Numbered from the stretch's first letter, positions 52,381-61,610 are shown. The stretch is 64,000 bases of DNA from AC-32 sp963754265 (GCA_963754265.1 CAVWFB010000016.1:372001-436000), one strand, 5' to 3'. Translations and numbers: made by a program. Notes: generated by a model not told the origin, from the letters alone.

Positions 52381-52466
52381 CGGTTCGGCTCGACTCCGCG
52401 CCGCGGAACCCTCACAATAGAGCCGCCCGCGCTCCCGCGGCCGTCAACCAAGGAGGGTGGTCAACG

Positions 52467-52919
52467 GTGAAGGTCTTCCAGCACGAGCGGCAGCTCCGCA
52501 CCACCGGCGGCCTGGCCGTACGGGACATCACCGAAGAGGTGACCGATGCCGTCCGTGAGAGCGGCGTCGTGGACGGGATCGCGTGCGTCTACTCACCCCA
52601 CACGACGTGCTGCGTGCGGGTGAACGAGTTCGAGAGCGGCTTCCTCGACGACTTCGCCAACATGCTCAAGCGCCTCGTACCCAGCGAGACCTATTACGCG
52701 CACGACGACTGGGACCGGCGCACCGAGAACATCTGCCCGGAGGACATGGACTTCGGGAACGGCCACTCGCACTGCATGGCGATGCTGCTCGGAACCGCCG
52801 GCGAGTCGATTCCCGTGCGCGACGGCGAGCTGTGCCTCGGCACCTGGCAGCGTGTGCTCTTCCTCGAGCTCGACCGTGAGCGTGACCGGCGCTGGATCGT
52901 CCAGGTCGTCGGGACCTAG
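52467..52919 (+). CDS. yjbQ: YjbQ family protein (UPF0047)
   Basis: A 150-residue protein from GTG 52467 with AAGGAGGG upstream. Conserved residues of the family are present: YSPHTTCCVRVNEFESGFLD, HDDWDRRTENICPEDMDFGN, GHSHCMAMLLGTAGESIPVR and LGTWQRVLFLELD. E. coli YjbQ has weak thiamine-phosphate synthase activity in genetic tests; the true reaction is unsettled. Trimeric enzyme fold with conserved His residues. Confidence 0.92.
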   Translation: MKVFQHERQLRTTGGLAVRDITEEVTDAVRESGVVDGIACVYSPHTTCCVRVNEFESGFLDDFANMLKRLVPSETYYAHDDWDRRTENICPEDMDFGNGHSHCMAMLLGTAGESIPVRDGELCLGTWQRVLFLELDRERDRRWIVQVVGT

Positions 52920-53283
52920 CAGCGTTCGCCCCGTCTTCGATGATCCGGACTAGTTCGTCGATCCGGTAGCCGTGTTGACGCGCGAAGCGGACGAGTTCTT
53001 TGGCTCGTACCACGACGGCCCCTTGCTCGGTTGTCCCCGCGACGGTCACCCCACGACCGCGGCGGAAGTCGAGCAGCCCTTCGTCGCGTAGCTGACGAAG
53101 TGCCCGCAGCACGGTGTTCGTGTTGACACCGAGCACGGCAGCAAGATCCTTCGCCGGCGGCAGGCGATCACCCGGCTTCGCCTCACCCTCCGCGATCGCA
53201 CGGCGGATCTCGGCTGCCACCTGCTCGTGTAGATCCGTTCGTTCGCCTCGGCTGACCTTGACAGGAAACATAGTGCTATTCAT
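52666..53283 (-). CDS. GntR (YtrA-type) regulator with suspicious C-terminal extension
   Basis: Starts at ATG 53283. Residues 1-125 are a standard short GntR regulator: RTDLHEQVAAEIRRAIAEGE, PGDRLPPAKDLAAVLGVNTN, TVLRALRQLRDEGLLDFRRG, ELVRFARQHGYRIDELVRII. The family normally ends there. Here the frame runs on for about 80 Arg/Ser/Ala-rich residues antisense to yjbQ, which look like shadow translation, so a stop was probably lost by a sequencing indel near 52920-52945. It is divergent from the next gene with 14 bp between starts. The CTATTCATAG inverted repeat at 53276-53285 covers its own start. Confidence 0.8.
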   Translation of the reverse strand: MNSTMFPVKVSRGERTDLHEQVAAEIRRAIAEGEAKPGDRLPPAKDLAAVLGVNTNTVLRALRQLRDEGLLDFRRGRGVTVAGTTEQGAVVVRAKELVRFARQHGYRIDELVRIIEDGANAARSRRPGRSSAGHAHGRARGRAHAARCRGTARRRARESTRRRFRAASPCSASGRSRSPCPPGRCSRCAGPSRRARNRSRWVRGA

Positions 53284-53297
53284 AGTAGCGTCATATC

Positions 53298-54357
53298 GTG
53301 AGCACGACGACGCTACCACCTGTGCCGCCGCCGGATCCGCCGAGCGTCGAGGAGCGCGAGGAGCTCGAGGCGCTGATCAAGGAGGCGCGCAGGCGGGCAC
53401 GGCGTCGCCGCCTCTGTACGCCATCGCTGCGGTTCTCGCTGCCGGGGCGGCGGCCGCCGGTTTCTCCGGCTTCCACGGCGGTGGCAGCACACTTCGTGGC
53501 GCGCCCGGAGAGTCCACTGCGGGAGGACCCCAGCAGAACAGGCCCGCGCCGGCACCGCGCGCTGTCAGGAACGGGCCTCTTGCTCTCGTCGACGCCGCAA
53601 CCGGGACTCGCGTCGTCCTGATCGGAGCGGGAGGCCGCTTCTTCAGGTCGCTCCCGATCTGCCGGCCACCCAGATGCGGCGGGCTGCAGAGCGTTGCCTG
53701 GTCACCTGACGGCAAGACCCTCGCCTACGGAACGTGGACGGGCCCCGGCGGACCTTGGCACCCCCGAGACGGGTTGCACCTCTTTGACCTCGCTCGCAAC
53801 AAGGACAGGAGACTTATCCGGGGCGCGTGGTGGGACTGGCAAGACCTCGCCTGGTCACCGAACGGGAAGAAGCTGGCGTATGTAGTCGGCGCCGCGATCC
53901 ACATCATCAATCTCGAACGGCCCAAGGAGATAACCGCGCTACGCGCCCACAGCGCCTCGCCGTCTTGGTCGCCCAACGGGAAGCTGATCGCGTACGACCG
54001 CTTCTACGGCAAAGGGGGCATCTTCGTAAGTCGTCCTGATGGTTCGCACTCACGCCGCCTGTCGAAATTCGGAGCCGCGCCTGCCTGGTCGCCGTCCGGA
54101 AACCTGATTGCCTACGAGGTTCGGACTGCGGGATCCGGCTCATGACTCAGACAGGAAAGGACGTTACGGCCAACGCGGTCTGGAAATGCGCCCACATAGG
54201 CGTGCCCGGCGCCCCCGTGTGGTCGCCGGACGGGAGGAGAATCGCGATCGCGGGAGCGAAGGGCGTGTTCGTGATGAACGCCAACGGCAGCGGGTTGACG
54301 CGGATCTGGGCGCGCCCGGCCCTGCGACCGTCTTGGCGCCCGGTGCCGCGCGGCTAG
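53298..54357 (+). CDS. Membrane-anchored TolB-like beta-propeller, two frameshifts
   Basis: N-terminal cytoplasmic segment (VEEREELEALIKEARRRARR) and, after a frameshift near 53411, one transmembrane helix (LYAIAAVLAAGAAAAGFSGF). Propeller repeats with WSPDGK/WSPNGK blocks follow (VAWSPDGKTLAYGTW, LAWSPNGKKLAYVVG, SPSWSPNGKLIAYDRF, APAWSPSGNLIAYEVR). A second frameshift near 54143 leads to APVWSPDGRRIAIAG and MNANGSGLTRIWARP, ending at TAG 54355-54357. Joined length about 350 residues. Outside-facing propeller of unknown ligand, possibly under control of the divergent GntR protein. Confidence 0.78.
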
Positions 54358-54830
54358 GCGAGCTCTGAGCTGATCGCCTCGATCACCTGCTCCTGAAGCC
54401 AGGAGAGGTACGCGTACAGCGCCAGGTCGGGCGCGCGCGGGTCGTCCTCGGGTAGGTCGCCGAGCAGGCTGTCCTCGCTCACCTCGAGGCGGGTGCCGAG
54501 CACGAGACGCAGGTCGTTGAGGGCCGTCAGCCACGCCTGGGCCTGCTCGGCGGTGAGGCGCTCCGCCTCGGCGGTCTCGGCGAGCACCTGAAGCGCGCGC
54601 CGGCGCCCGTTCAGGAGCTCGTCTCCCATCAGCTCCCGGTAGGCGGCCTCGTCCTGGTCGTCCTGGTAGGTGCGGGGGAAGAGCCGGCGCAGCGCCGGGT
54701 CCTCCGGTGCGAGCTCGAGCACGGACCGCAGCTCCTCGGGAAGCCGACGCAGGAGGTCGCGCTCGCCCTCGGGGAGGCGGACGGCGTAGTCGCCGTCGCC
54801 GGTGCGCTCGATTCGCAGCTGGTTCCACAT
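54354..54830 (-). CDS. DUF2017-family protein
   Basis: A 158-residue protein starting at ATG 54830, which overlaps the clpS stop. MWNQLRIERTGDGDYAVRLP then LLRRLPEELRSVLE, RLFPRTYQDDQDEAAYRELM and LTAEQAQAWLTALNDLRLVL are typical of the actinobacterial DUF2017 family, always found beside clpS. The role is not established; the linkage suggests a link to ClpAP/ClpCP adaptor function. Confidence 0.92.
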   Translation of the reverse strand: MWNQLRIERTGDGDYAVRLPEGERDLLRRLPEELRSVLELAPEDPALRRLFPRTYQDDQDEAAYRELMGDELLNGRRRALQVLAETAEAERLTAEQAQAWLTALNDLRLVLGTRLEVSEDSLLGDLPEDDPRAPDLALYAYLSWLQEQVIEAISSELA

Positions 54831-55126
54831 CAGTCGCGTTGCATCGTGGCCCAGAGCCCGTGGCCGTGGAGCCGCGCGACGTCGTGCTCGGCCTTCTCGC
54901 GCGTCCCGCTGGAGACGACCGCCCTGCCCTCGTTGTGGACCTGGAGCATCAGCTGCGTCGCCTTCGCCTTGCTGTAGCCGAAGAGCTTCTGGAACACGAG
55001 CGTGACGTACGACATCAGGTTGATCGGGTCGTTCCAGACGATTACCACCCACGGGCGGTCGTACTCGGGCTCGTCGCTTCCGCGCGGCTGCTCGACCTCG
55101 ACCTCGGCGGGGGCGAGCGTCGTCAT
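54830..55126 (-). CDS. clpS: ATP-dependent Clp protease adaptor ClpS
   Basis: A 98-residue adaptor. The N-degron pocket residues lie in VVIVWNDPINLMSYVTLVFQ (NDP motif), with LQVHNEGRAVVSSGTREKAE (H66-type helix) following. ClpS delivers proteins with destabilising N-terminal residues to the Clp unfoldase. Coupled to DUF2017 downstream and 9 bp from the convergent-side sigma factor gene on the same strand. Confidence 0.96.
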   Translation of the reverse strand: MTTLAPAEVEVEQPRGSDEPEYDRPWVVIVWNDPINLMSYVTLVFQKLFGYSKAKATQLMLQVHNEGRAVVSSGTREKAEHDVARLHGHGLWATMQRD

Positions 55127-55135
55127 CCCGGGCCG

Positions 55136-56182
55136 CTAGGCGACCTTCAGCGCTTCGATCTCGCGGTTGACGGCGAGTTGCTCGAGCGCGCTGGCCTCGA
55201 TCTGACGGACCCGCTCGCGCGTCAGCCCGAGCTCGCGGCCGATCGCCTCGAGCGAGGCGGGGTCACGGTCGCCGTTCAGCCCATACCGGCGCTTGACGAC
55301 CTCGCGCTCGCGATCCGGAAGCTGGGCCACGGCCCGCCGCAGGACGTCCTCCTCGAGGCTGACCGTCAGCTCCTCTTGCGGCTCGGCGCCCTCGCCGACG
55401 AAGAGATCGCCGAGCCTCCCCTCACTGTCGACGCCGAGCGGCTTGTCGAGGCTGGTGATCGCCCGCGCTGCCTGCCGCACCTCGCGCACCTGCTTCAAGG
55501 GCAGCTTCGCGTGCTCGGCGATCTCCTCCTCGGTCGGCTGCCGGCCGAGCCTCGGCGCCAGCGCCCGCTCGGCCCGCGCCATGCGCTGCTCGCGGTCGGC
55601 GATGTGAACCGGAAGACGAATCGTGCGCGACTTGTTGGCCACCCCGCGCTGCACCGCCTGACGGATCCACCAGGTCGCGTACGTCGAGAACTTGAACCCC
55701 CGGCGCCAGTCGAATTTCTCGACCGCCCGGATCAGGCCGATGATCCCCTCCTGGATCAGATCGAGGAGCGACAGACCGTGGCCCTGGTAGCGCTTGGCGA
55801 TCGAGACCACCAGGCGGAGGTTCGAGTTGATCATCCGCTCCTTGGCCTCGTGGTCGCCGCGCTCGATCCGCTTGGCGAGGTCGACCTCCTCCTCCCTCGT
55901 CAGCAGCGGCCAGCGTCCGGCCTCGTTGAGGAAGAGCTGCAGCGCATCGGTCGTCGAGACGGCGAGGTCGCCGTTGACGTAGGTGCTCTTCTCGCTCTCA
56001 CGGCCGCAGTCGTCGTTGACCTCGATCGCCCGCTCCTCGAGCTGCTCGTAGAGCCCACGCACCTCGTTGTCCTCGAGCTCGTGCTCCTGGACGAATTCGT
56101 CCAGCTCCGAGAGGTTGAGGCAGCCCTCCTCCTCGCCGTGTGCGATCAGCGCGTCGATCTGTTCTCTCGTGATGTCGCTCAT
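55136..56182 (-). CDS. RNA polymerase sigma-70 factor, primary/group 2 type
   Basis: A 348-residue sigma factor starting at ATG 56182. Region 1.2 TDALQLFLNEAGRWPLLTRE, region 2 RMINSNLRLVVSIAKRYQGH to FKFSTYATWWIRQAVQRGVA, region 3 and region 4 with LGLTRERVRQIEASALEQLA are complete. Region 1.1 is short and acidic (LIAHGEEEGCLNLSELDEFV), as in RpoD-like factors. Whether it is the housekeeping factor or a group-2 paralogue cannot be told without the rest of the genome. Confidence 0.92.
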   Translation of the reverse strand: MSDITREQIDALIAHGEEEGCLNLSELDEFVQEHELEDNEVRGLYEQLEERAIEVNDDCGRESEKSTYVNGDLAVSTTDALQLFLNEAGRWPLLTREEEVDLAKRIERGDHEAKERMINSNLRLVVSIAKRYQGHGLSLLDLIQEGIIGLIRAVEKFDWRRGFKFSTYATWWIRQAVQRGVANKSRTIRLPVHIADREQRMARAERALAPRLGRQPTEEEIAEHAKLPLKQVREVRQAARAITSLDKPLGVDSEGRLGDLFVGEGAEPQEELTVSLEEDVLRRAVAQLPDREREVVKRRYGLNGDRDPASLEAIGRELGLTRERVRQIEASALEQLAVNREIEALKVA

Positions 56183-56264
56183 GCTGTGCGTCCTACCCGA
56201 TCGCGGGCTTGTCAGCCCTGGCGAAACGATAAGGCAATCACGCCGACCGCCGGGCGAATCGAGC

Positions 56265-56825
56265 TCAGAGGAGGCCGCAGGACCGGGCGGTGCTGGGCCA
56301 GGGGCCGTAGCCGCGCCCGCTCCGGTGGGCGCGCTCCGCGACCCACATCTGCTCCAGCGGCGTCCAGCGGTCGGCCCACCCTCGGCGCAGGAGGTGCCGC
56401 GGCGCGTAGGCGAGCATGAAGCCCCGGTCCATCTGCAGGCCGCCCCAGTACGGGTCGCTTCCGTCGCTCCAGCTGCCCTCGAAGCGATGGATGCAGAGCC
56501 AGCCGCGCCTGTGCGGCGGGCGAGCCGCGACCCGGCGCACGTAGCGCACCTGATGGCGCCAGTAGAGCAGCGCACGGCGCGTGTCGAGAGCGCCCGAGGA
56601 AGGTGCTCGGTGCAGCCCGATCAGGGCCTGCCAGCGCCACGTCGTGTCGCGCAGCCGCCGGGTTACCGCCGGGTTGACGTGTCGGAGGACAGCGATCCTC
56701 GCGGGCTTCCGTGGGAATGCCGGCCTCTTCGGCGGTCGACTGGTTACGGCCGCGAGGGCGGATGCCGTGGCCGCGACGGCCAGTAGGACCGTGAGCACAG
56801 GTAGAAGCACACGCTTTTGGTTCAC
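56265..56825 (-). CDS. Secreted Rpf/lysozyme-like protein
   Basis: A 186-residue protein from GTG 56825 with GGAGGGG upstream. Signal peptide (VLLPVLTVLLAVAATASALA), a basic linker with WRWQALIGLHRAPSS, then a C-terminal transglycosylase-like domain: WLCIHRFEGSWSDGSDPYWG, GGLQMDRGFMLAYAP, DRWTPLEQMWVAERAHRSGR and GYGPWPSTARSCGLL. The Glu in HRFEGSW corresponds to the catalytic Glu of resuscitation-promoting factors and c-type lysozymes. Likely peptidoglycan cleavage during growth or dormancy exit. Confidence 0.82.
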   Translation of the reverse strand: MNQKRVLLPVLTVLLAVAATASALAAVTSRPPKRPAFPRKPARIAVLRHVNPAVTRRLRDTTWRWQALIGLHRAPSSGALDTRRALLYWRHQVRYVRRVAARPPHRRGWLCIHRFEGSWSDGSDPYWGGLQMDRGFMLAYAPRHLLRRGWADRWTPLEQMWVAERAHRSGRGYGPWPSTARSCGLL

Positions 56826-57028
56826 CGCAGAGACCCCTCCTCCGGAGTCCGACACTGATCGGCTCGACAAGAAGCGTGTCCGCGGGCGGCGCGGTAGCCA
56901 TGCTTCTGTGGCCTGGTCGTAACGACCTGTTCCGAGAGTCGTTAGACGCCAAACCTGACAACCGGTTAGCTGAAGATCGTGCCGGGGGCCACGAAGTTGA
57001 GGCCAAACCCGCTTGATACCGTCGAAAG

Positions 57029-58183
57029 GTGCGCCGTCTCGTCCTGCTCCTGAGCTCGATCGTCGCGCTCGACATCATGTTCTTCGCGGCCCTCGCGCCC
57101 CTGCTGCCGCACTTCGTCTCCGCGTACGGCCTCTCCAAGGGCGCGGCCGGCGTGCTCTCGGCGTCGTACGCGGCCGGCGTGCTGGCGGCGTCGGTTCCGG
57201 GCGGGCTGGCCGCATCGCGATTCGGGCCGAAGCAGGCGGCTCTGGGCGGAGTGGCGCTCACGGCAGTCGCGAGCCTCGCGTTCGCGCTCTCGCACGACGT
57301 CTGGATGCTGGGCGCCGCCCGGCTGCTCCAGGGAATCGGCAGCGCGTTCTCGTGGTCGGGCGCCCTGGCCTGGCTCGTCGCCGCGGCCCCGCGCGAGCGC
57401 CGCGGCGCGCTGATCGGGGCCACCATGGGCGCGGCGGTCTTCGGAGCGCTGCTCGGCCCCGTCCTCGGCGCCGCGGCGACCGTGGCCGGCGTACGCGCGA
57501 CGTTCGTCGGCGTGAGCGTGCTCGGGATCGTGCTCGGCGCCTGGGTGCTCGCAACGCCGGGAGTGCAACCGCAGCCTCAGCCGCTCTCCGCGCTGCGGCG
57601 CGCCGACCGGCGGCTGCTCGGTGGGCTTTGGCTACTCGTCCTGCCGGCACTTCTGTTCGGAGTGCTGGCCGTGCTCGTGCCCTTGACGCTGCACGCCCAG
57701 GGCTGGGGAGGTGTCGCCATCGGCGCCGTCTTCCTTGCGACGGCCGCGGTCGAGGTGGTGCTGAACCCACTGCTCGGCCGCTTCACCGACACGCGTGGCC
57801 TGCTCCTGCCGGTTCGCATCGCGCTCCTCGGCTCGATCGTCGTCTCGCTCGCCTTCGCGCTGGCCGACTCGGCTCCGCTCGTCGCGGCGCTGGTGCTGGT
57901 CGCGGGAGTGACCTACGGCGCCTTCTACACCCCGGGGATGGCGCTGCTCACCGACGCGGCGGAGCAGCGGCACATCGCGCCCGCTCTCGCTTTCGGCGCG
58001 ATGAACGGCGCCTGGGCGGCAGGCAACGTCGTGGGCCCCGCGCTGGGCGGGTGGCTGGCCGAGGTCGCCGGCAACTCGCTCCCGTACCTGCTCCTCGCCG
58101 TCGTCTGCCTGCTCACCTTCGCGGCGACGATGCCGTGGGCGCCGCGCTACGTCCAGGCGAGGTCGCGGCCGAGCAGCTCGTAG
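57029..58183 (+). CDS. MFS transporter
   Basis: A 384-residue, 12-helix major-facilitator protein from GTG 57029. MRRLVLLLSSIVALDIMFFA, loop motif GGLAASRFGPKQAALGG and the C-terminal half (AFYTPGMALLTDAAEQRHIA, NGAWAAGNVVGPALGGWLAE) are typical of DHA-type efflux carriers. Substrate unknown. Its 3' end overlaps the convergent sulfotransferase gene by 37 nt. Confidence 0.9.
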   Translation: MRRLVLLLSSIVALDIMFFAALAPLLPHFVSAYGLSKGAAGVLSASYAAGVLAASVPGGLAASRFGPKQAALGGVALTAVASLAFALSHDVWMLGAARLLQGIGSAFSWSGALAWLVAAAPRERRGALIGATMGAAVFGALLGPVLGAAATVAGVRATFVGVSVLGIVLGAWVLATPGVQPQPQPLSALRRADRRLLGGLWLLVLPALLFGVLAVLVPLTLHAQGWGGVAIGAVFLATAAVEVVLNPLLGRFTDTRGLLLPVRIALLGSIVVSLAFALADSAPLVAALVLVAGVTYGAFYTPGMALLTDAAEQRHIAPALAFGAMNGAWAAGNVVGPALGGWLAEVAGNSLPYLLLAVVCLLTFAATMPWAPRYVQARSRPSSS

Positions 58184-59002
58184 AGCCGCCGGTTCGGCTC
58201 CGCGAAATAGGCGGCGAGCACCGCCCGCGTCTCCGGCTTCATGCCTTCGTAGCTGCGCTCGAAAACGCGCGGGTAGGCGTCGAGCCGGTGCGGTGGGGCC
58301 CCGAGAAACTCGAGCACCTGCGCGTGCGCCCGCTCGGGCTCGGCGAGGAGCTCCTCGCTCGGGAGGATCAGGAGCTGCTCGCGAGGGAAGACGGCGAGCC
58401 AGCGCTCGAGCTGCTCGGCGTACCGGCCGCGGGCCTTGTAGGTGTGGCTCCACCACGCCTGGCTGAAGTAGCGCGGATCGCCGCAGAGCCGCTCGACCTC
58501 GCCGTCGAGGCGCATCTCCTCCGCGGCGAGCGCCTCCTCGAAGGAGAGCGGCTCGCGGCCGAGTGCGAGCTCGTGGTTGTAGTGCGAGAGCGCGCGGTCG
58601 ACCGGGTCGCGGACGAGCGCGATCAGGCGCGCGCTCCGGCACGAGTGCCCTGACTCGCTCCGGGCCGAGGGGGTGGAAGAGGTAGCTCGGGCTCGCCTCG
58701 CCGACCAGCTCGCCACGACTGCGGAGAAGGTTCGGAAAGTTGCCGCGGTACCAGTTCGGGCCTCGCGCGTAGTGCCGGTCGAAGTAGCTGACCTCCTTCC
58801 AGGACGGGCCGGTGATCTCGGGATGGCTGCGCAGGTAGGCGTAGAGGGCGGTCGTGCCGGCCTTCTGGGCCCCGAGAATCAGGAAGTCGGGAAGCGGCCG
58901 CACGGCGGCCGTCGCCTTCCCGTAGGTCCAGACCGCGTTGCGAAGCACGACCCGAGCAGGCTCCGGGATCGTCGGGATGAGCTCGGCCGGGAGCCGGAAC
59001 AT
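58147..59002 (-). CDS. Sulfotransferase family protein 1, one frameshift
   Basis: ATG 59002 overlaps the stop of the upstream sulfotransferase. The 5'-phosphosulfate loop is FLILGAQKAGTTALYAYLRS, with the acceptor-side ASPSYLFHPLGPERVRALVP. In a GCGCGCG tract at 58627-58633 the frame shifts by one, and RLIALVRDPVDRALSHYNHE (the 3'-phosphate-binding motif) continues in the next frame to the end. Joined length about 285 residues. It transfers sulfate from PAPS to an unknown acceptor such as a glycan or lipid. Confidence 0.85.
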
Positions 59003-59852
59003 CAGGAGTAGCCGAGCTCGCGCAAGAGCGGGCCGGCCTGGGCCTCGACGTCTGCCACCTGCTCGTCCGTGAGGTCGCGGCGCCAGCGCCCGACGGACTC
59101 GGAATGGACGTCGCGAAGCGGCTTCGCCAGCTCGCTCGCGTCGACGCCGATGTGCTCGGCGATCCGGGCGGCGGTCCCGTCCGGGTCGGCGGCCAGGTCC
59201 TCGTAGCGCACCTCGATCGTGGCCTCGGGCGCGCCGGCCCTGGCGGCGGTGAGGTAACGGCGCCAGGCCCAGGCGGCCCGGGTCGCCTCGCTCGCGGCCT
59301 GGAACTCCGGCACAAGCTCCGGCTCGACCCAAGAGCGCGCCTGCTCGCCGTACGGGCTTCCCACGTCGTCCGCTCCGCCGCGCTCGGCCCGGAGCCAGCC
59401 CTTCTCGAGGAGCGAGCAGACGACGTCGCGCCCGTCGCGAACCATGTGCACGGCCTTGCCCTCCGGGTATGCGCGCAGCGCGGCGCCGAGCACGAAGCTC
59501 GTCTCCGGGGTCTGCTCGACGGCGCGGAGGCGGCGGGCCAGGCCGAGCCGGCGCACGCGCTCGATGATTCGATGAAAACGCCGGGCCGACTCCTCCTCCG
59601 GGAGCGCCACGAGCTCGTCGATCGCGACCTTGAGCGGCCCGACCTCGCCGAGGTCGACGAACCCGGCAGCCGCCCGATCGAGTTGCCCATGAACGTCGTC
59701 CCGGAGCGCGGCGCCCCGACGACGAACACCGGACACCCGCTCGCTTTCGTCGCCTCGGAGGCGGCCTTCTTGCGCCCGCGGCGGGCGACCCTTGCGGCGG
59801 CAGAGCCGTAGAGGCGGAGGGCGGTGACGGCCACGGCGGGATTCAACACCAC
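59002..59852 (-). CDS. Sulfotransferase family protein 2, one frameshift
   Basis: Starts MVLNPAVAVTALRLYGSAAA. PAPS loop CPVFVVGAPRSGTTFMGNSI, then a one-base shift near 59662-59670, then FVDLGEVGPLKVAIDELVAL and the 3'-phosphate motif AVHMVRDGRDVVCSLLEKGW, ending GPLLRELGYS. Joined length about 283 residues. It belongs to a different sulfotransferase subgroup from its neighbour. Two tandem enzymes suggest sulfation of a surface polymer. Confidence 0.85.
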
Positions 59853-59868
59853 CGTGGCCGTCGGACGA

Positions 59869-60219
59869 CTACTGGTCCTGCGCCTTGACGATCCCCACCG
59901 TGTGGCCCTCGGGGTCGCTGAAGAGCGCGAACGTGACCATCTCCATCTCGGTCACCGGCACGACCGTCTTGCCGCCGAGTTGCTCGACCTTGTCGAGCGC
60001 GGCCTGCGGGTCGTCGACCTCGACGTAGAACGTGACGTGACCGTCTCCGTCCTGCGCCTGGCCGACACCGCCCCCGATGCCCTTGTCGGGCTGCATCAGC
60101 ATCCCGTAGCCCATGTTGGCCGGATCCTGGAGCTGCCAGCCGAACGCGTCGGAGTAGAACTTCTGCAGCGCGGGGCCGTCCTTGCCGACGACCTCGAACC
60201 ACGTGACCGCGTTACCCAT
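59869..60219 (-). CDS. VOC-family (glyoxalase-like) protein
   Basis: A 116-residue protein from ATG 60219 preceded by AAGGAGG. MGNAVTWFEVVGKDGPALQK, FYSDAFGWQLQDPANMGYGM, HVTFYVEVDDPQAALDKVEQ and FALFSDPEGHTVGIVKAQ show the paired beta-alpha-beta-beta-beta units of the vicinal-oxygen-chelate superfamily. Ligand unknown. The longer open frame reaching 60939 upstream is a shadow of the peptidase gene. Confidence 0.88.
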   Translation of the reverse strand: MGNAVTWFEVVGKDGPALQKFYSDAFGWQLQDPANMGYGMLMQPDKGIGGGVGQAQDGDGHVTFYVEVDDPQAALDKVEQLGGKTVVPVTEMEMVTFALFSDPEGHTVGIVKAQDQ

Positions 60220-60248
60220 CGTCCCTCCTTGTCGTTGACCTCCTGCTC

Positions 60249-60992
60249 CTACGACGAACGGGCGCTGGGGCTTTCGACACCTTCGCGGCGCTCGGCACGG
60301 TAGGCGCGCGACTCCTCCACCAACGCCTCGAACAGCCTCAGGTCCTCGCCGGCCTCGGGGTGCCAGAGCACCCCGAGCGCGAAGCGGTGGGATGGGTCTT
60401 CGAGAGCCTCGAGGGTTCCGTCCTCGGCGCGTGCGGAGGCACGCAAGCCCTCGCCGAGGCGCCCGAAGCCCTGGTGGTGGTGCGACTTCACAGGAGCGCG
60501 GTCTCCGAGCAGCGAGCCGAGCCGCGTGTCGGGCTCGACGCTGACGTCGTGGTCGGCGAAGGCACCCGCCGTGTGCTTGTGCTTCTCGTCGCCGACGACC
60601 TCCGGCAGGTGCTGCACCAGGTCGCCGCCCCGGGCCACGTTCAGGACCTGGGAGCCACGGCATACCGCCAGGACCGGCATGTCGCGTGCGAGCGCCGCCT
60701 CCAGGAGCGCCAGCTCGCCGCGATCGCGTTCCCGCACGACGCCGGTGGTTTCCGGATGCGCCTCCTGGCCGTACGTCTCCGGATCGAGATCCGAGCCCCC
60801 GGAGAAGACGAGCCCGTCCAGGACGTCGAGCGTCTCCTCGAGGGCGTCCTCGCTCGGCGGCACGAGCAGCGCCCGGCCTCCAGCGCTCTCGACCGCACGC
60901 ACGTAGTCGGCAGGCACGAGCACCGCGTCGGTATCCCACGCGCCGAAGCGTGCAGACGTGAGGTACGTCGTTATCCCGACGACCGGCTTCAA
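60249..60992 (-). CDS. Gamma-glutamyl-gamma-aminobutyrate hydrolase-like amidase (peptidase C26)
   Basis: A 247-residue class-I glutaminase-like enzyme. The start is a TTG at 60992 (TTGA overlap with the TetR stop), giving the conserved KPVVGITTYLTSARFG. Catalytic Cys in MPVLAVCRGSQVLNV, His/Glu in LGVLWHPEAGED, and DGLVFSGGSDLDPETYG are typical of PuuD-like enzymes of polyamine catabolism. Co-transcribed with its TetR regulator. Confidence 0.88.
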   Translation of the reverse strand: MKPVVGITTYLTSARFGAWDTDAVLVPADYVRAVESAGGRALLVPPSEDALEETLDVLDGLVFSGGSDLDPETYGQEAHPETTGVVRERDRGELALLEAALARDMPVLAVCRGSQVLNVARGGDLVQHLPEVVGDEKHKHTAGAFADHDVSVEPDTRLGSLLGDRAPVKSHHHQGFGRLGEGLRASARAEDGTLEALEDPSHRFALGVLWHPEAGEDLRLFEALVEESRAYRAERREGVESPSARSS

Positions 60993-61573
60993 CGGTGCTG
61001 TTCGATCAGTAGGCGGCCCATCGCCTGAGCGCGCATGGCCGCCTCGCGGTCGCCTTCGCCCGCAGCCACGATCGAGCCCTTCATCAGGATGTGCCAGGAG
61101 TGCGCGAACTGGTCGGGATCGCGCAGCTCGGCCTCCGCCGCGAGCGTGCGGATGATCGAGCGGATGTTCGTCAGGTGGTCGGCGCTGGCCTTCCCGATCG
61201 CCGTCTCGCGGTCGTTCATCTCCAGCAGGATGTTGATGAAGGAGCAGCCCTCGAAGTCGTCCTTCTGGAACCACTCGTCGAAGAGGTCGAAGATCGCCAG
61301 TAGCTGCTCCTCCGGCGTTTCTCCGCGCCGCCTCGCCTCCGCCTCGACCCAGTTCCTCGTCCAGAGCTGCTCGCGCTGCTGGAGGAACGCGAGCACGAGA
61401 GCGTCCTTGGAGTCGAAGTGGCGGTAGAGCGTCGCCTTCGCGACCGAGGCGTTCGTGATCACCTCGTCGATTCCGACAGCCCGGACGCCTCGGCGCGAGA
61501 AGAGCTCGTAGGCGCTGTCGAGAATGCGCTGCCGCGCCGCGGAGACCGGGGCGGTTGCCACTGCTTCGCTCAT
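60989..61573 (-). CDS. TetR-family regulator
   Basis: A 194-residue repressor. HTH: AYELFSRRGVRAVGIDEVIT then NASVAKATLYRHFDSKDALV. The ligand domain includes EWFQKDDFEGCSFINILLEM with a single Cys, as in NemR/AcrR-like electrophile sensors (inference). Its stop overlaps the start of the peptidase C26 gene. A GACCAG/CTGGTC inverted repeat lies in the divergent promoter region. Confidence 0.9.
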   Translation of the reverse strand: MSEAVATAPVSAARQRILDSAYELFSRRGVRAVGIDEVITNASVAKATLYRHFDSKDALVLAFLQQREQLWTRNWVEAEARRRGETPEEQLLAIFDLFDEWFQKDDFEGCSFINILLEMNDRETAIGKASADHLTNIRSIIRTLAAEAELRDPDQFAHSWHILMKGSIVAAGEGDREAAMRAQAMGRLLIEQHR

Positions 61574-61610
61574 CGACGAGCCGAGTCTAGCGCCCTGCCG
61601 GCGAATTGCC

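Noticed and set aside
59869..60939. Long protein fused to the VOC domain
   Set aside because: The first 240 codons overlap the peptidase C26 gene in another frame; a strong ribosome site precedes the VOC ATG at 60219.
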